In this document: positions 35,072 to 44,800 of the stretch, piece by piece
Layout of the letters: the number at the start of each line of letters is the position of its first letter
Position numbering within the stretch: the first letter of the stretch is position 1
Assembly: GCF_017876495.1 (NCBI RefSeq)
Contig: NZ_JAGIOB010000001.1
Coordinates: forward strand, 434,001-498,000
Length of the DNA: 64,000 nt
Source: Microlunatus capsulatus
GTDB lineage: Bacteria > Actinomycetota > Actinomycetes > Propionibacteriales > Propionibacteriaceae
Direction: 5' to 3'
Translations under genes and position numbers: made by a program
The notes under the pieces: generated by a model
The model's database searches: none
Seen by the model: the letters and a program-made list of their open reading frames with translations, nothing else
What the model was told of the DNA's origin: nothing

Positions 35072-35809
35072 ATGACCTCACCCTCGACCGCCGGCCTGTC
35101 GGCGGTGGTGCTCAACCACGACGAGCGGGGCATCGGGGTGCCGATGCTGCTGCACACCGACGCGTCGCTGGGCGCCGACCCCGCGCCGGACCTGTTCAGC
35201 ACCGCCGGCTACCTGCGCCAGTCGGCGCTCGGGCTCCGGCTCTTCGACACCGGCGACCTGGGAGGTGAGGAGACCGGCGCGCACCTGCTGGCCCTCAACT
35301 TCCACGAGGTGCCGGCGGACTCGCGGCGCGAGGCCGGCGAGCGCGTGCGCCGGATGCTCGACCTCGGCGACCCCTACGACCCCGACGGCGACGGCACCGG
35401 GCCCCAGGTGGCCCTGGCCTTTTACGACGGCGACGCCGGCACCGCGCACTGGGCGGCCGAGCTCTGCACGGGCCTGGGGATCCGGGCCTGGTTCTACCCC
35501 GTGCGCTGGACCAGCCTGGAGGAGGGCCCGCGGGTCACCGACGAGGACCTGGCCCAGATCGCCACGGCCCACGAGCTGGGCTTCCACACCGCCACCCACC
35601 GCTCGGCCGTCGAGATCAGCCCGGGGACGGTGGCGTCGGAGGTGACCGAGGTGGTGGAGCGGCTGACCCGCGCCGCCGGCCGCCCGCCCCGGCTGGGCGC
35701 CTGGCGCGGCGGGGCGCGCTTCGACGCCACCGAGCTCGGCAACCAGGCCATCCGGGACCTCGGCGTCACCCACGTCGTCTCCAACTGGTCGGTGGAGCGG
35801 ATCGTCTAG
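35072..35809 (+). CDS. Polysaccharide deacetylase-like (NodB-type) protein
   Basis: A 245-residue protein with the outline of a carbohydrate esterase family 4 domain. VALAFYDGDAGT would be motif 1, ELGFHTATH the metal-binding HxxxH motif 2, and LGAWRGGARFDA motif 3. The N-terminal 90 residues are poorly defined and contain no signal peptide, so it may act in the cytoplasm. The ATG at 35072 is preferred; a GTG two codons upstream is an alternative. It is divergent from the YcaO gene with a 50-base shared control region. Confidence 0.65.
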   Translation: MTSPSTAGLSAVVLNHDERGIGVPMLLHTDASLGADPAPDLFSTAGYLRQSALGLRLFDTGDLGGEETGAHLLALNFHEVPADSRREAGERVRRMLDLGDPYDPDGDGTGPQVALAFYDGDAGTAHWAAELCTGLGIRAWFYPVRWTSLEEGPRVTDEDLAQIATAHELGFHTATHRSAVEISPGTVASEVTEVVERLTRAAGRPPRLGAWRGGARFDATELGNQAIRDLGVTHVVSNWSVERIV

Positions 35810-36011
35810 GCGCTCCCGACACCGCCCCGGCCGACACCGCGCCGGCAGCGGCCGTCGCCGTCGACGGGCCGCAGCCCGGGCGCGCCCCGGGGCCGACCTG
35901 GCCACTCAGGGGCGTCCACGTCCGGCGGTCCCGATCTTCCGCGCCGCACGCGCATTGTGGTAGACCTGGGCCCGCTCGAGCAGCCTCACCCCCCTGGACG
36001 AAGGAGTCCCC

Positions 36012-37280
36012 ATGGCCGCACCCATCCGCCGCCGCACCCTGCTGGCCGGAGCCGGAGCCGGAGCTGTCGCCGCAGCCCTGCCCGCCGCCGACGCCCTGGC
36101 CGCCCGCCGGCCGCAGCGCGCGATCGGCTTCACCCTGAACGCCGAGGTCCTCGACGGCGGCGAGCAGGTCACCTCGCTGACCATCGCCACCAGCCGCCTC
36201 GGCCGCGTCGACCCCCGCAGCCTGACCACCGGCACCTTCACGGTGCGCGCGAAGGGCACCAGCCCCATCCCCGCGGGCGAGGCGACGCTGAACTTCGACG
36301 AGCCCCGCACCGTCACCGGTGCGCGGGTCGACCGCCGCGGCGACGTCGTCCTCGAGCTGGAGTCCGGCGTGGAAGCGGTCGGGGCCAGCACCCTCGGCTA
36401 CTTCGCCTCCCGCGGCCGCAACGTCGTCCTCGACCTGGAGTACACGATCACCCAGGAGGAGCCGCTCGCGCTGCGCGGCCGCCGCGAGGTCACCATCCCC
36501 CGCTTCGTCCAGGGCCGGCTCTCCGACCCCGAGGTCGACGCCTTCCGCTACCGGACCTCCGCGTCCGGTCTCAAGTACCGGCTGTTCTCCCCCGAGCGTC
36601 GCGGCCGGGGCCACCACCGCGGGCGCGGGAAGCGGCCGCTCGTGGTCTGGCTGCACGGCGGCGGCGAGGGCGCGTCGCTGCCGGACGGCTACTACGACAA
36701 CGAGACGACGCTGCGGGCCAACCGCGGCGCGCTGGGCTTCGCCACCGACGAGGCGCAGGAGATCTTCGGCGGGGCGTACGTCGTCGCCCCGCAGAGCACC
36801 TCGTTCTGGCTGGAGGACGGGGACCGCTTCGCCCCGCAGATCCGCCAGGTGATCGCCGAGGTCGTCAAGGCCGAGGACGTCGACCGCGACCGCATCTACG
36901 TCGCGGGCTGCAGCAACGGCGGCTACATGACGCTGAAGCTCGAGGTGGTCTACCCCGAGCTCTTCGCCGCCGCCGTGCCCATCTGCGGCGTCGTCGGCGC
37001 CTTCCGCGGCACCGACGAGCTGATCAGCGACGCGCAGCTGCGCGCCATCGACACGCCGTCCTGGCTGGTCGCGGCCAGGAACGACCAGACGATCGACCCG
37101 ATCGCCAACACGGTCAAGGCGTCCGAGCTGATCCCCGGGGCGCTGCTGTCGCTCTACGAGGACGTCACGTGGGAGGGCGACGAGTACCCCGGCCACTGGT
37201 CCTGGATCTACGTCGCGCGCAACGACCCCCGCAAGAACGGCATCTCGATCTGGGAGTGGATGGCGCGCCAGCGCCGCTGA
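36012..37280 (+). CDS. Tat-exported alpha/beta hydrolase (prolyl-oligopeptidase/esterase type)
   Basis: A 422-residue exported protein. The N-terminus PIRRRTLLAGAGAGAVAAAL is a twin-arginine signal ending near ADALAA. Residues about 35-165 form a beta-rich domain. The hydrolase domain follows: LVVWLHGGGEGAS as the oxyanion segment, nucleophile Ser in AGCSNGGYM, Asp in ARNDQTID and His in GHWSW. It resembles secreted esterases of the LpqC/feruloyl-esterase kind. A GAAGGAG RBS precedes the ATG. It stands alone, followed by a large palindrome. Substrate unknown, probably an ester of plant or cell-wall material. Confidence 0.82.
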   Translation: MAAPIRRRTLLAGAGAGAVAAALPAADALAARRPQRAIGFTLNAEVLDGGEQVTSLTIATSRLGRVDPRSLTTGTFTVRAKGTSPIPAGEATLNFDEPRTVTGARVDRRGDVVLELESGVEAVGASTLGYFASRGRNVVLDLEYTITQEEPLALRGRREVTIPRFVQGRLSDPEVDAFRYRTSASGLKYRLFSPERRGRGHHRGRGKRPLVVWLHGGGEGASLPDGYYDNETTLRANRGALGFATDEAQEIFGGAYVVAPQSTSFWLEDGDRFAPQIRQVIAEVVKAEDVDRDRIYVAGCSNGGYMTLKLEVVYPELFAAAVPICGVVGAFRGTDELISDAQLRAIDTPSWLVAARNDQTIDPIANTVKASELIPGALLSLYEDVTWEGDEYPGHWSWIYVARNDPRKNGISIWEWMARQRR

Positions 37281-37310
37281 CCCGCCGCCGTCCGACCTGC
37301 ACCACGATGT

Positions 37311-37348
37311 TGCTGCGCTGTGCCGTGAGTTCACGGCACAGCGCAGCA
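37311..37348. repeat. Perfect 18-bp inverted repeat, likely dispersed palindrome or terminator
   Basis: TGCTGCGCTGTGCCGTGA (37311-37328), the two bases GT, then the exact reverse complement (37331-37348). It lies 30 bases after the hydrolase stop. The stem is long for a simple terminator, and there is no T-run. The core GCTGTGCCGTGA...TCACGGCACAGC looks like a repeat I have seen in other actinomycete genomes. Confidence 0.8.
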
Positions 37349-37401
37349 GCGTCCCCGGGGCCGGCCGGTGAGTCCGGGACGGCGGGCTGGTCTGGAGGAG
37401 C

Positions 37402-37767
37402 ATGACCACCACCACGAGACTGCTGAGCGTCGCCGTCCGCGTCGCCGACCAGGACCGGGCCATCGCGTTCTACGTCGACGTGCTCGGCTGCACCCTCCGC
37501 ACGGACGTCGAGCTCTGGCCCGGCGGCCGCTGGGTGGAGGTGGTGCCGCCCGGCTCCCCCGTCGCGATCGTGCTGCTCACCGAGGCGGGCGGGATGCCGG
37601 TCGCGCCGCGGTTCGGCACGGCCGACGCCGAGGCCGCGCACGCCCGGCTGGTCGCGGCCGGCGTCGACGTCGGGGAGGTGCTGCGGATGGAGGTCGCGCC
37701 GCCGATGCTCAGCCTGCGCGACCCCGACGGCAACGCGCTGGTGCTGATCGAGGACCCGCCGGCCTGA
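37402..37767 (+). CDS. VOC-superfamily (glyoxalase/dioxygenase-like) protein
   Basis: A 121-residue protein of the vicinal-oxygen-chelate fold: LLSVAVRVADQDRAIAFYVDVLG at the first repeat, RFGTADAEAAHARLVAAGVD at the second, and SLRDPDGNALVLIED at the end. The final Glu and a Val where the first His is expected suggest an incomplete metal site. A GGAGGAG RBS lies just before the ATG. Small VOC proteins of this size often act in antibiotic or electrophile resistance, but the substrate cannot be deduced. Confidence 0.87.
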   Translation: MTTTTRLLSVAVRVADQDRAIAFYVDVLGCTLRTDVELWPGGRWVEVVPPGSPVAIVLLTEAGGMPVAPRFGTADAEAAHARLVAAGVDVGEVLRMEVAPPMLSLRDPDGNALVLIEDPPA

Positions 37768-37774
37768 GGGACGG

Positions 37775-37780
37775 CAGGAT
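37775..37780 (+). promoter_or_regulatory. Putative -10 (CAGGAT) of the ROK kinase gene
   Basis: CAGGAT ends 6 bases before the GTG at 37787 in a 19-base gap. It may be chance because the gene could be read through from the VOC gene. Confidence 0.3.
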
Positions 37781-37786
37781 GGGTCC

Positions 37787-38707
37787 GTGCCCGCCGCCCC
37801 GACGCCCACGCCCGCCCCGACAGCGCCGGCGGCGGACCGCCCCGTGGGGGTGGTCGACGTCGGCGGCTCCCACGTGACCGCAGCGCTGGCGGTCGGCACG
37901 GGGCCGTTCCGGCTGCAGGACCGGCGGACGTCCGCGCTCGACCCCGCCGCGCCCCGCGAGGAGCTCCTCGACGCGCTCGCCGCCGCTGCGGCCCCGCTGG
38001 CGGCGTCCTCCTGGACGGTCGCCCTGCCCGGCCCCTTCGACTACGCCCGCGGTCGGGGCGACTTCGCCGACGTGGCCAAGTTCGCCTCGCTGGCCGGGGT
38101 CGACCTGCGGGCCGCGCTCGCCGGCCGCCTCGGGGTGGCCGGTGCGGAGGTGCGCTTCGTCAACGACGCGGTCGCCTACGGCCTCGGCGAGTGGTCGGAC
38201 CGGGGGGCGCCCGCCGGCCGCTTCGTCTGCCTCACCCTGGGCACCGGGGTGGGCTCGGCCTGGCTGGCCGACGGCGAGCCCGTCGAGGACGGGCCCGACG
38301 TGCCCCCGCACGGCTGGGCCCACCTGCTCACCGTCGACGGCGGACCGCTGGAGGACACCGTCTCGACCCGCGCCCTGGTGGCCGCCCACCGGCGGCGGAC
38401 CGGCGTCAGCACCGACGTCCGGGGCATCGCCGAGGCGGTCCGCGCCGGCGACGCGGACGCCCGGGCCACGTGGGACCCGACGTTCCACGCGCTCGGCCGC
38501 GCGGTAGGGCCGTCGCTGCAGCGCTTCGGGACCACCCGGCTGGTGGTCGGCGGCGCGATCGCCCGCTCGTTCGACCTGCTCGAGGGGCCCCTGGCCGCCG
38601 GCATCGCCGACAGCGGCGCTGAGGTCCCGCCGCTGTCGGCCGCCACCCTGCAGGAGGACGCCCCGCTGGTGGGCGCGGCCGTCTGGCGGGCCCGTCAGGA
38701 CGGCTGA
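37787..38707 (+). CDS. ROK-family sugar kinase-like protein
   Basis: A 306-residue protein with the ROK fold: VGVVDVGGSHVTAALAVG at the phosphate-1 site, the catalytic Asp in VRFVNDAVAYGLGE, and the CLTLGTGVGSAWLADG segment. The cysteine-rich zinc motif of many ROK glucokinases is absent. It lies next to a ManA-like isomerase and an alpha-mannosidase, so a mannose or mannosyl kinase role is inferred. The 3' end overlaps the convergent ManA-like gene by 13 bases. The N-terminal 18 residues are Pro/Ala-rich. Confidence 0.85.
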   Translation: MPAAPTPTPAPTAPAADRPVGVVDVGGSHVTAALAVGTGPFRLQDRRTSALDPAAPREELLDALAAAAAPLAASSWTVALPGPFDYARGRGDFADVAKFASLAGVDLRAALAGRLGVAGAEVRFVNDAVAYGLGEWSDRGAPAGRFVCLTLGTGVGSAWLADGEPVEDGPDVPPHGWAHLLTVDGGPLEDTVSTRALVAAHRRRTGVSTDVRGIAEAVRAGDADARATWDPTFHALGRAVGPSLQRFGTTRLVVGGAIARSFDLLEGPLAAGIADSGAEVPPLSAATLQEDAPLVGAAVWRARQDG

Positions 38708-40473
38708 GCGGTCCCGCGCACCGAGGCCTTGACGGTGGCCAGCCGCTGGCCGACGCCCGCCCCGTGCGGCCGGACGACGTAGCGGCCGACGGCGGCCGGC
38801 ACGATGAAGGTCTCCGCGAAGTGCACGACGAAGGGCGCGAACGCGTCGTCCGGGCTCTCCACGACGGCCTCGGCCCCCTGCACGAGGTTCAGCACGTTGA
38901 CCGTCCCCTCGGTGTCGTGGGGCACCGGCCCGTCGAACCAGTGCCGACGGACCTCGATGAACTCCAGCGCGTGCAGGCCGGTCCGCTCCTCCACCCAGCC
39001 CTCCCCCTCGGCGACCTGCTGCACCTGCCCGACGAGGTTCTCCCGCGTCCAGGCGCTGTCGCGGTCCCACTGGACGTTGCGGAGCGCGTGGTCGAGGTGG
39101 ATCGGCCGCGGCTTGCCGTCCAGGCCCACCCGCCCCCAGTCCCACATCTTGAAGGTGAAGAGGTAGGGCGTCGCCGAGATCTCCAGCACCATGGCGTCCG
39201 CCCCCGAGCAGTGGACGGTGCCGGCGGGGATGCTGAAGTGGTCGTGGCGCCGGGCCGGGTAGGTGCCGACGAAGCGCTCGGCGTCGAAGGGCGTGCCGCC
39301 CTCGGCGGCCGTCCGCAGCGCCGCCGCCATCTCCTCGGGGTCGGTGCCCTCGCGCAGCCCGAGGTAGACCACGGCGTCCTCGCCGGCGTCGAGCAGGTAG
39401 TAGCTCTCGTCCTGGGTGTAGGGCTGGCCGAAGGTCTGGAAGGCGTAGTCGGTGAGCGGGTGCACCTGCAGCGAGAGGTTCTGGCCGTCGACGGTGTCCA
39501 GGAAGTCGAAGCGGATGGGGAACTCCGCGCCGAAGCGCGCGTAGGTCCGCTCGCCCAGCAGCGCGCGGGGCTGGGCGAGGACGACGTCGAGGGCCGGCAG
39601 CTCGACGGTGTGCTCGCCGACCTGCAGCAGCAGGCTGTTCTCCTCGGGCACGCAGTCGAAGCACCAGGCGTAGTTGGGCGCCTCGGCCAGGCCGAACGCC
39701 TCCCGCATCCACTGGCCGCCCCAGACGCCGGGGTCGAAGAAGGGCACGACGCGGAAGGGCTGCCGCACCGCGAGCTCCAGGCCGGTGCGGAACGTGGCGC
39801 CGTCGACCAGCTTGGCCGCCGCCACCGGGCCGTTGAGGTCGAGCACGTGGTCGACGCGGTCCAGCAGGGTGCGCTTGTGCCGGTCCGCCACCCGCCACTC
39901 GAGGAAGTAGCCGCGCTTGACCTTGCGCAGCGCGTCGTCGTCGGCGTCGGCGGCCCGCCAGCTGGGTGCGCCCGCGCGCTGCCGCTGCTGGATCTCCCAG
40001 CGGGCGAGGTCGGCCAGCACCAGCACGTCGAAGTCCACGGGGACCAGCGCGGCCCCCCAGCCGACGACGACGACGGGTCCGGGCCGCTCCACCACCTCGC
40101 GGGCCAGCGCGGCCAGCCGCTCGGGGTGGTAGAAGTCCGCCAGCACGTGGTGGCTCAGCACCCCGAAGACGCGGTCGTCGGTGAGGCCCGGGCGGACCAG
40201 CGCCTCGAGCTCCTCCGGCGCGAGGGCGGCCGCCTCCTCGACGTCCAGGACGGTCGCCTCCGGCAGCACGGCACGGAGCCGCTCGAGCACCCCGGGCAGG
40301 TCGCAGCCCGGGTAGGTGTCGACGGCCATCGTCCGGCCCGGGCCGCGCACCGCGTCCGCCAGCCGCTGCCACGCCTCGTCGCCCAGCCAGGCGTGGTGCC
40401 CGGGCGGCAGGACGATCGTCGGTGCGGTGTCGTAGGCGCCCGGGACGGACTCGGCGGGCAGGGGGTGGGGCAT
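38695..40473 (-). CDS. Class I mannose-6-phosphate isomerase-like protein with N-terminal P-loop-like domain
   Basis: A 592-residue protein, far longer than ordinary ManA (about 400). The C-terminal half has the cupin features of class I isomerase: PFFDPGVWGGQWM, zinc ligands in LSLQVHP, ESYYLLDAG and GTVHCSGA, and IHLDHALRNVQ. The N-terminal 230 residues (RTMAVDTYPGCDLPGVLERL, VVVVGWGAALVPVDFDVLVLAD, HVLDLNGP) look like a degenerate kinase or nucleotide-binding fold. The ATG at 40473 has GAGAGG 8 bases upstream. It probably feeds mannose-6-phosphate into glycolysis. A LacI-type operator lies 72 bases upstream. Confidence 0.82.
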   Translation of the reverse strand: MPHPLPAESVPGAYDTAPTIVLPPGHHAWLGDEAWQRLADAVRGPGRTMAVDTYPGCDLPGVLERLRAVLPEATVLDVEEAAALAPEELEALVRPGLTDDRVFGVLSHHVLADFYHPERLAALAREVVERPGPVVVVGWGAALVPVDFDVLVLADLARWEIQQRQRAGAPSWRAADADDDALRKVKRGYFLEWRVADRHKRTLLDRVDHVLDLNGPVAAAKLVDGATFRTGLELAVRQPFRVVPFFDPGVWGGQWMREAFGLAEAPNYAWCFDCVPEENSLLLQVGEHTVELPALDVVLAQPRALLGERTYARFGAEFPIRFDFLDTVDGQNLSLQVHPLTDYAFQTFGQPYTQDESYYLLDAGEDAVVYLGLREGTDPEEMAAALRTAAEGGTPFDAERFVGTYPARRHDHFSIPAGTVHCSGADAMVLEISATPYLFTFKMWDWGRVGLDGKPRPIHLDHALRNVQWDRDSAWTRENLVGQVQQVAEGEGWVEERTGLHALEFIEVRRHWFDGPVPHDTEGTVNVLNLVQGAEAVVESPDDAFAPFVVHFAETFIVPAAVGRYVVRPHGAGVGQRLATVKASVRGTAQPS

Positions 40474-40544
40474 CGGCGCCTCTCGGTCGGGGTGGGGCGC
40501 GCGGCCCGGCGTCGGGCTCGGGCCACCGCCCCGGCGGCCTGGGT

Positions 40545-40558
40545 TGGTAACGTTATCA
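40545..40558. promoter_or_regulatory. LacI-type operator upstream of the ManA-like gene
   Basis: TGGTAACGTTATCA is a near-perfect palindrome centred on the CG typical of LacI-family operators. It matches the copies at 41718-41733 and 49149-49160. It lies between lacI and the ManA-like gene. Confidence 0.8.
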
Positions 40559-40590
40559 GCCACGAGCGGGGCCAGCACTCCATCGTCGCC

Positions 40591-41640
40591 TCAGCGGTCG
40601 CGCAGGTGCTCGCGGAGGACGACGGGGAGCTCGACCAGGCGGGCGGGCGCGCGGGGCACGGTCCCCTCCAGCCGCTCGAAGAGCAGCCCGGCCGCCCGGG
40701 CACCGAGCTCGCGGGCGTCGTGGTCGACGACCGAGAGGGCGACCGGGGACAGGTCGGCCAGCTCGAAGGAGTCGAAGCCGAACAGCCGGACCGGTGGACC
40801 ACCCGTGGCCGCCCGGGCGGCGATCGCCCGGATGGCCCCCACGGTGTTGCGGTTGTTGGCGCTGAAGACCGCGGTGGGCGGGTCGTCGAGCTCCAGCAGC
40901 GCGGTCAGCGCCTGCTGGGCCGACGCGGCGTCCTGCTGGCCCACCCGCACCAGCTCGTCGACCACCGGGACCCCGGCCTGCGCGTGGGCCAGCCGGAAGC
41001 CCTCGAGCCGGCGCTGACCGGTGAAGGCCGAGAGCCGGTGGCCGAGGAAGGCGACCCGCCGGTGGCCCTCGGCCAGCAGGGTGGCGGTCGCCTCGCGGGC
41101 ACCGCGCACGTCGTCCACCAGCACCGTGTCGACGTCGACGCCCGGCACCGCCCGGGAGGCCAGCACCAGCGGCACCCCGCCCAGGGCCGCGGGCTGCAGG
41201 TGGTCGGCGTCCGGCCCGCCGGAGGGCACGACGACGAGGCCCTCCACCCGGCGGCCGAGGAAGTCGGCCACCAGCTGGCGCTCCAGCGCCGGGTCCTCGT
41301 TGGAGTTGCCGACGAGGATCCGCCGGCCGTGCCGGGCCGCCACCTCCTCCAGCCCGCGCTGCAGCTCGGCGTAGTAGGGGTTGGCGATGTTGGTGATCGT
41401 CACCCCGACCAGCCCCGAGCGGTGCCCCGGTCGCAGGCTCCGCGCGTTCTCGTTGCGGTGGTAGTCCAGCTTGGCGACCGCCGCCTCGACGCGCGCGCGC
41501 AGCTCCGGGCGGACGTGCGCCGCCCCCGACAGCACGCGCGAGACCGTCATCGGGCTCACGCCGGCCTCGACGGCGACGTCCTGCACGGTCGGCGCGGCCG
41601 GTCGCCGCCGCCGTCCCGGTCTTGCCGCCGTCTGGTCCAC
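40591..41640 (-). CDS. LacI-family transcriptional regulator
   Basis: A 349-residue repressor. The helix-turn-helix and hinge read TVQDVAVEAGVSPMTVSRVLSG near residues 18-39, then NARSLRPGHRSGLVGV. The periplasmic-binding-protein-like effector domain follows (ITNIANPYYAELQRGLEE, LFGFDSFELADL). It lies next to and divergent from the GH38 mannosidase. Three operators in the locus fit its family. The GTG start lacks an RBS but has TACCGT ending 6 bases upstream. The inducer is probably mannose or a mannoside. Confidence 0.93.
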   Translation of the reverse strand: MDQTAARPGRRRRPAAPTVQDVAVEAGVSPMTVSRVLSGAAHVRPELRARVEAAVAKLDYHRNENARSLRPGHRSGLVGVTITNIANPYYAELQRGLEEVAARHGRRILVGNSNEDPALERQLVADFLGRRVEGLVVVPSGGPDADHLQPAALGGVPLVLASRAVPGVDVDTVLVDDVRGAREATATLLAEGHRRVAFLGHRLSAFTGQRRLEGFRLAHAQAGVPVVDELVRVGQQDAASAQQALTALLELDDPPTAVFSANNRNTVGAIRAIAARAATGGPPVRLFGFDSFELADLSPVALSVVDHDARELGARAAGLLFERLEGTVPRAPARLVELPVVLREHLRDR

Positions 41641-41646
41641 CAGGGC

Positions 41647-41652
41647 ACGGTA
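41647..41652 (-). promoter_or_regulatory. Putative -10 (TACCGT) of the lacI gene, leaderless type
   Basis: On the minus strand TACCGT ends 6 bases before the GTG of the regulator. Confidence 0.45.
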
Positions 41653-41684
41653 CTGCGCCCGCCGCGCCGCCCGCGCGGAGCCTG

Positions 41685-41733
41685 TTGTGACGTCCGGACG
41701 TGCGTGCTAGCGTCCGGTTGGTAACGATAACAA
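41685..41733 (+). promoter_or_regulatory. Promoter and LacI operator of the alpha-mannosidase
   Basis: TTGTGA (41685-41690) and TAGCGT (41708-41713) are spaced by 17 bases. The palindrome TTGGTAACGATAACAA (41718-41733) begins 5 bases after the -10, covering the start point. This is the classic layout for LacI repression. Confidence 0.82.
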
Positions 41734-41851
41734 CTCGGCCCGTGCCGTCCTGGTGACCAGGGCGGCCGTCGACCCGGTCCCGCCCCGCCGGGATGCAGAC
41801 CCCGTTCCCCCGCCCCGGACCGTCACCCTCCCGTCCACCAGAGAGCGACCC

Positions 41852-44800
41852 ATGACGTCACACGTCCTGCCCGACGAGCCCGGCCCGGTCTGGGACTCGA
41901 CCTTCGCCACCACCGACGACTTCCTGGTGCCCAGCCCGGTCTGGGACGCCTCGCTGCAGCGCGGCAAGATCGTCGAGCACGCCTGCGACGCCGTCGTCGC
42001 CAGCGGCAGCACCCGGCTCGGCCTCATCGCCGAGCCCCTGGTGGCCGCGGACGGCGACGGGACGGTGCAGTCGCTCCGGCTGCAGCGGCTGCCCGGCACC
42101 GGCGGGGCGGCGACCGGCTGGCGCGCCGCGGAGCCGCTCGACCCCGCGCAGGTCCGGGTGGAGCTGGGCGGGGTCGACGTCACGCCCCGGACCGAGCCGG
42201 TGGGCCCGGCGGGCCTGCGTCTGCTCGTCCCCGAGGTCACCGCCCCCACCCCGGTCCGGGTCACCTGCGGCACGGGCGAGGACGCCGTCGTCCTCGCCAC
42301 CACGCTGCAGCCGCCCCGGCACTACGACGTGCACGTGGTGCAGCACAGCCACCTCGACATCGGCTACACCGACCGCCAGCACGTCGTCCGGGCCCAGCAC
42401 CTCGGCTACCTCGACGACGTGCTCCGGCTGGTCCGCGACACCGACGGGCTGAGCGAGCCGGCCCGCTTCCGCTGGAACGAGGAGGCGCTGTTCAGCGTCG
42501 AGGACTGGTTCGCCAACCGGCCCGAGACCAAGCGGCGCGAGTTCCTCCAGCGCGTCGCCGAGGGCCGGATCTCCCTGTCGGCCCTGCCCTTCAACCTGCA
42601 CAGCGAGATGTGCAGCACCGACGAGCTGCACGAGCTGCTCCGGCCGGCGCTGGGCCTGCGGCAGCGCTACGGCGTGCCCTTCCGCTCGGCGATGCAGACC
42701 GACGTCCCCGGCCACGTCGTCGGGCTGCCGGACGCGCTCGCCCAGAACGGCGTCCGCTACCTCAGCGTCGCCCACAACTGGGCCGGCCGCTCCCACCCCG
42801 ACGGCCACGGCCAGATGGCCATGCCCCGGCTCTTCCGCTGGCGCGGGCCCGAGGGCGGGGAGGTCGTCGTCTGGCGCACCGACACCCCGCACGGCCTCGC
42901 CTACATGGAGGGCCCGATGGTGGGCCTGCACGAGAACTACGCCGTCACCTCCGACGTCTTCGGCGCCTACCTCGCCTCGCTGGGCACCCGGCCCTACCCG
43001 CTGCCCGTCGGCAGCATCTTCGGCTGGCTGGACGGCGGCACCGACGTCGAGGAGCGCCCGCCGTTCGCCTGGGACGTCCTGCACATCCGCACCCACGGCC
43101 GCTGGAGCGACAACGCCGGTCCCAGCCGGGCCGTCAGCGACATCGTCGAGGAGTGGAACAGCCGCTGGCTGTGGCCGCGCCTGCGCGTCTCCACCAACGA
43201 GGCCTTCTTCGACGACGCCGTCGAGCGGCTGGGCGACGTCATCCCCACCCACACCGGCGACTGGAACGACTGGTGGGCCCACGGCGTCGGCTCGGCCACC
43301 GCCCCCGTCGGCCTGGCCCGGCAGGCGCAGAACGACCTGGCCGACGCCCAGACGCTGGGGGCGGCCGCCCGGCTGCTGGACCCGGCCACACCGGCGGCGC
43401 CCGTCGTCGACCCCGACCCGGGCTACCGCGAGCTGGCCCTGTGGGACGAGCACACGTGGGGGGCGTCGAACTCCTGGGAGCACGCCGACCACGGGTCCTC
43501 GGCCGGTGAGCACCAGTGGGCCTGGAAGGTCGCGCGCGCCTACGCCGCGGTCGACGCCTCCGACCGGGCGCTGCAGCTCTCCCGGCAGGCGCTGGCCGCC
43601 GCGCTGCCCCGGCACCGCGACGCGCTGGTGTCGGCCTACGCGTTCAACGTCACCGGGTCCGCCCGCACCGACGAGCTCGAGCTGTTCCTGCCCGCCGGCC
43701 TGGTCCCGCTGACCCGGCCGGTGGCGGTGGTCGACGCCCGGACGGGCGAGGTCCTCCCCCACACCGAGCGGCCCGAGGAGGCCGGCAGCCGGGCGCTGGG
43801 CCGCTACCTGACCTGCCGCGTCGCCGACGTGCCGCCGGTCGGCCACGTCCGTCTCGACCTGCGCCCGGCCGACGCCCCGCCGGCCCCGGCGGTGCCCCTG
43901 GCCGACCCCACCCGGCTGGAGAACGAGCACCTCGCGGTGACCGTCGACCTCGCCACCGGCACGCTGTCCTCCGTGGTCGACCGGGCCACCGGCCGCGAGC
44001 TCGTCGAGACGCGGAGCCCGTTCGGGTTCAACCACTACGTCTACGACCGCTACTCCACCGTCGGCCGCTCCAACCACAACTCCTCCAAGTTCGCCGACGC
44101 CGGCAACCTCGCGCTGATCAGCAGCCGCGACGTGGCCGGGCCCGCCGCGGTGGTCTCGGCGACGTCGGACCCCCGGGGGCAGCAGGTCACCCTGCGCCAG
44201 CAGGTGGTGGGAGCGGAGTGGCTGGAGGTCACCTACCGGCTGCCGGCCGGCGTCGCGCACCTGGAGATCACCGACCGGCTGGCCAAGGGCAGCACCTGGG
44301 ACAAGGAGAGCGCCTTCTTCGCCTTCCCCTTCGCACTGGAGCAGCCGACCGTGCTCGAGGAGTCCGCCGGCGGGCTGACCGGGCCCGCGGTCGGCCAGGT
44401 GCCCGGCGGGGCGGAGTACATGCGGGCGATCCGGCACTTCGTCAGCCTGCAGGACGCGGCCGGCTCCGTCGGCTGGGCGACGGCCGAGGTCCCCCTGGTC
44501 GAGGTCGGCAATCTCGCGCTGCCCTACGTGCCCTTCCCCGCGACGCTGCCGCGCACCGAGCCGGGGACGCTGTTCTCCTGGGTGCACAACAACATCTGGG
44601 ACACCAACTTCCCCGTGCAGCAGAGCTTCGAGACCGACCTGCACTACCGGGTCGCCGCCGGGACGGGTGACGGCCCGGCGCTGGCGGCTGCGACGGCCGC
44701 CTCGCTGGTCCAGCCCCTGCGGGCCGTCCTGGCCGAGGCCCCCGGCGACGAGCCGCCGGCGGAGGGGTCGCTGCTCGGCTTCTCCGACCCGCGGGTCCAG

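Noticed and set aside
33558-35809. A thiazole/oxazole-modified peptide (TOMM) cluster around the YcaO gene
   Set aside because: No precursor-like small ORF, cyclodehydratase partner, dehydrogenase or transporter was found nearby.
38695-40473. Frameshifted fusion of two genes in the ManA-like protein
   Set aside because: The frame is continuous with typical codon use and no internal start with RBS was seen, so a true multidomain protein is more likely.
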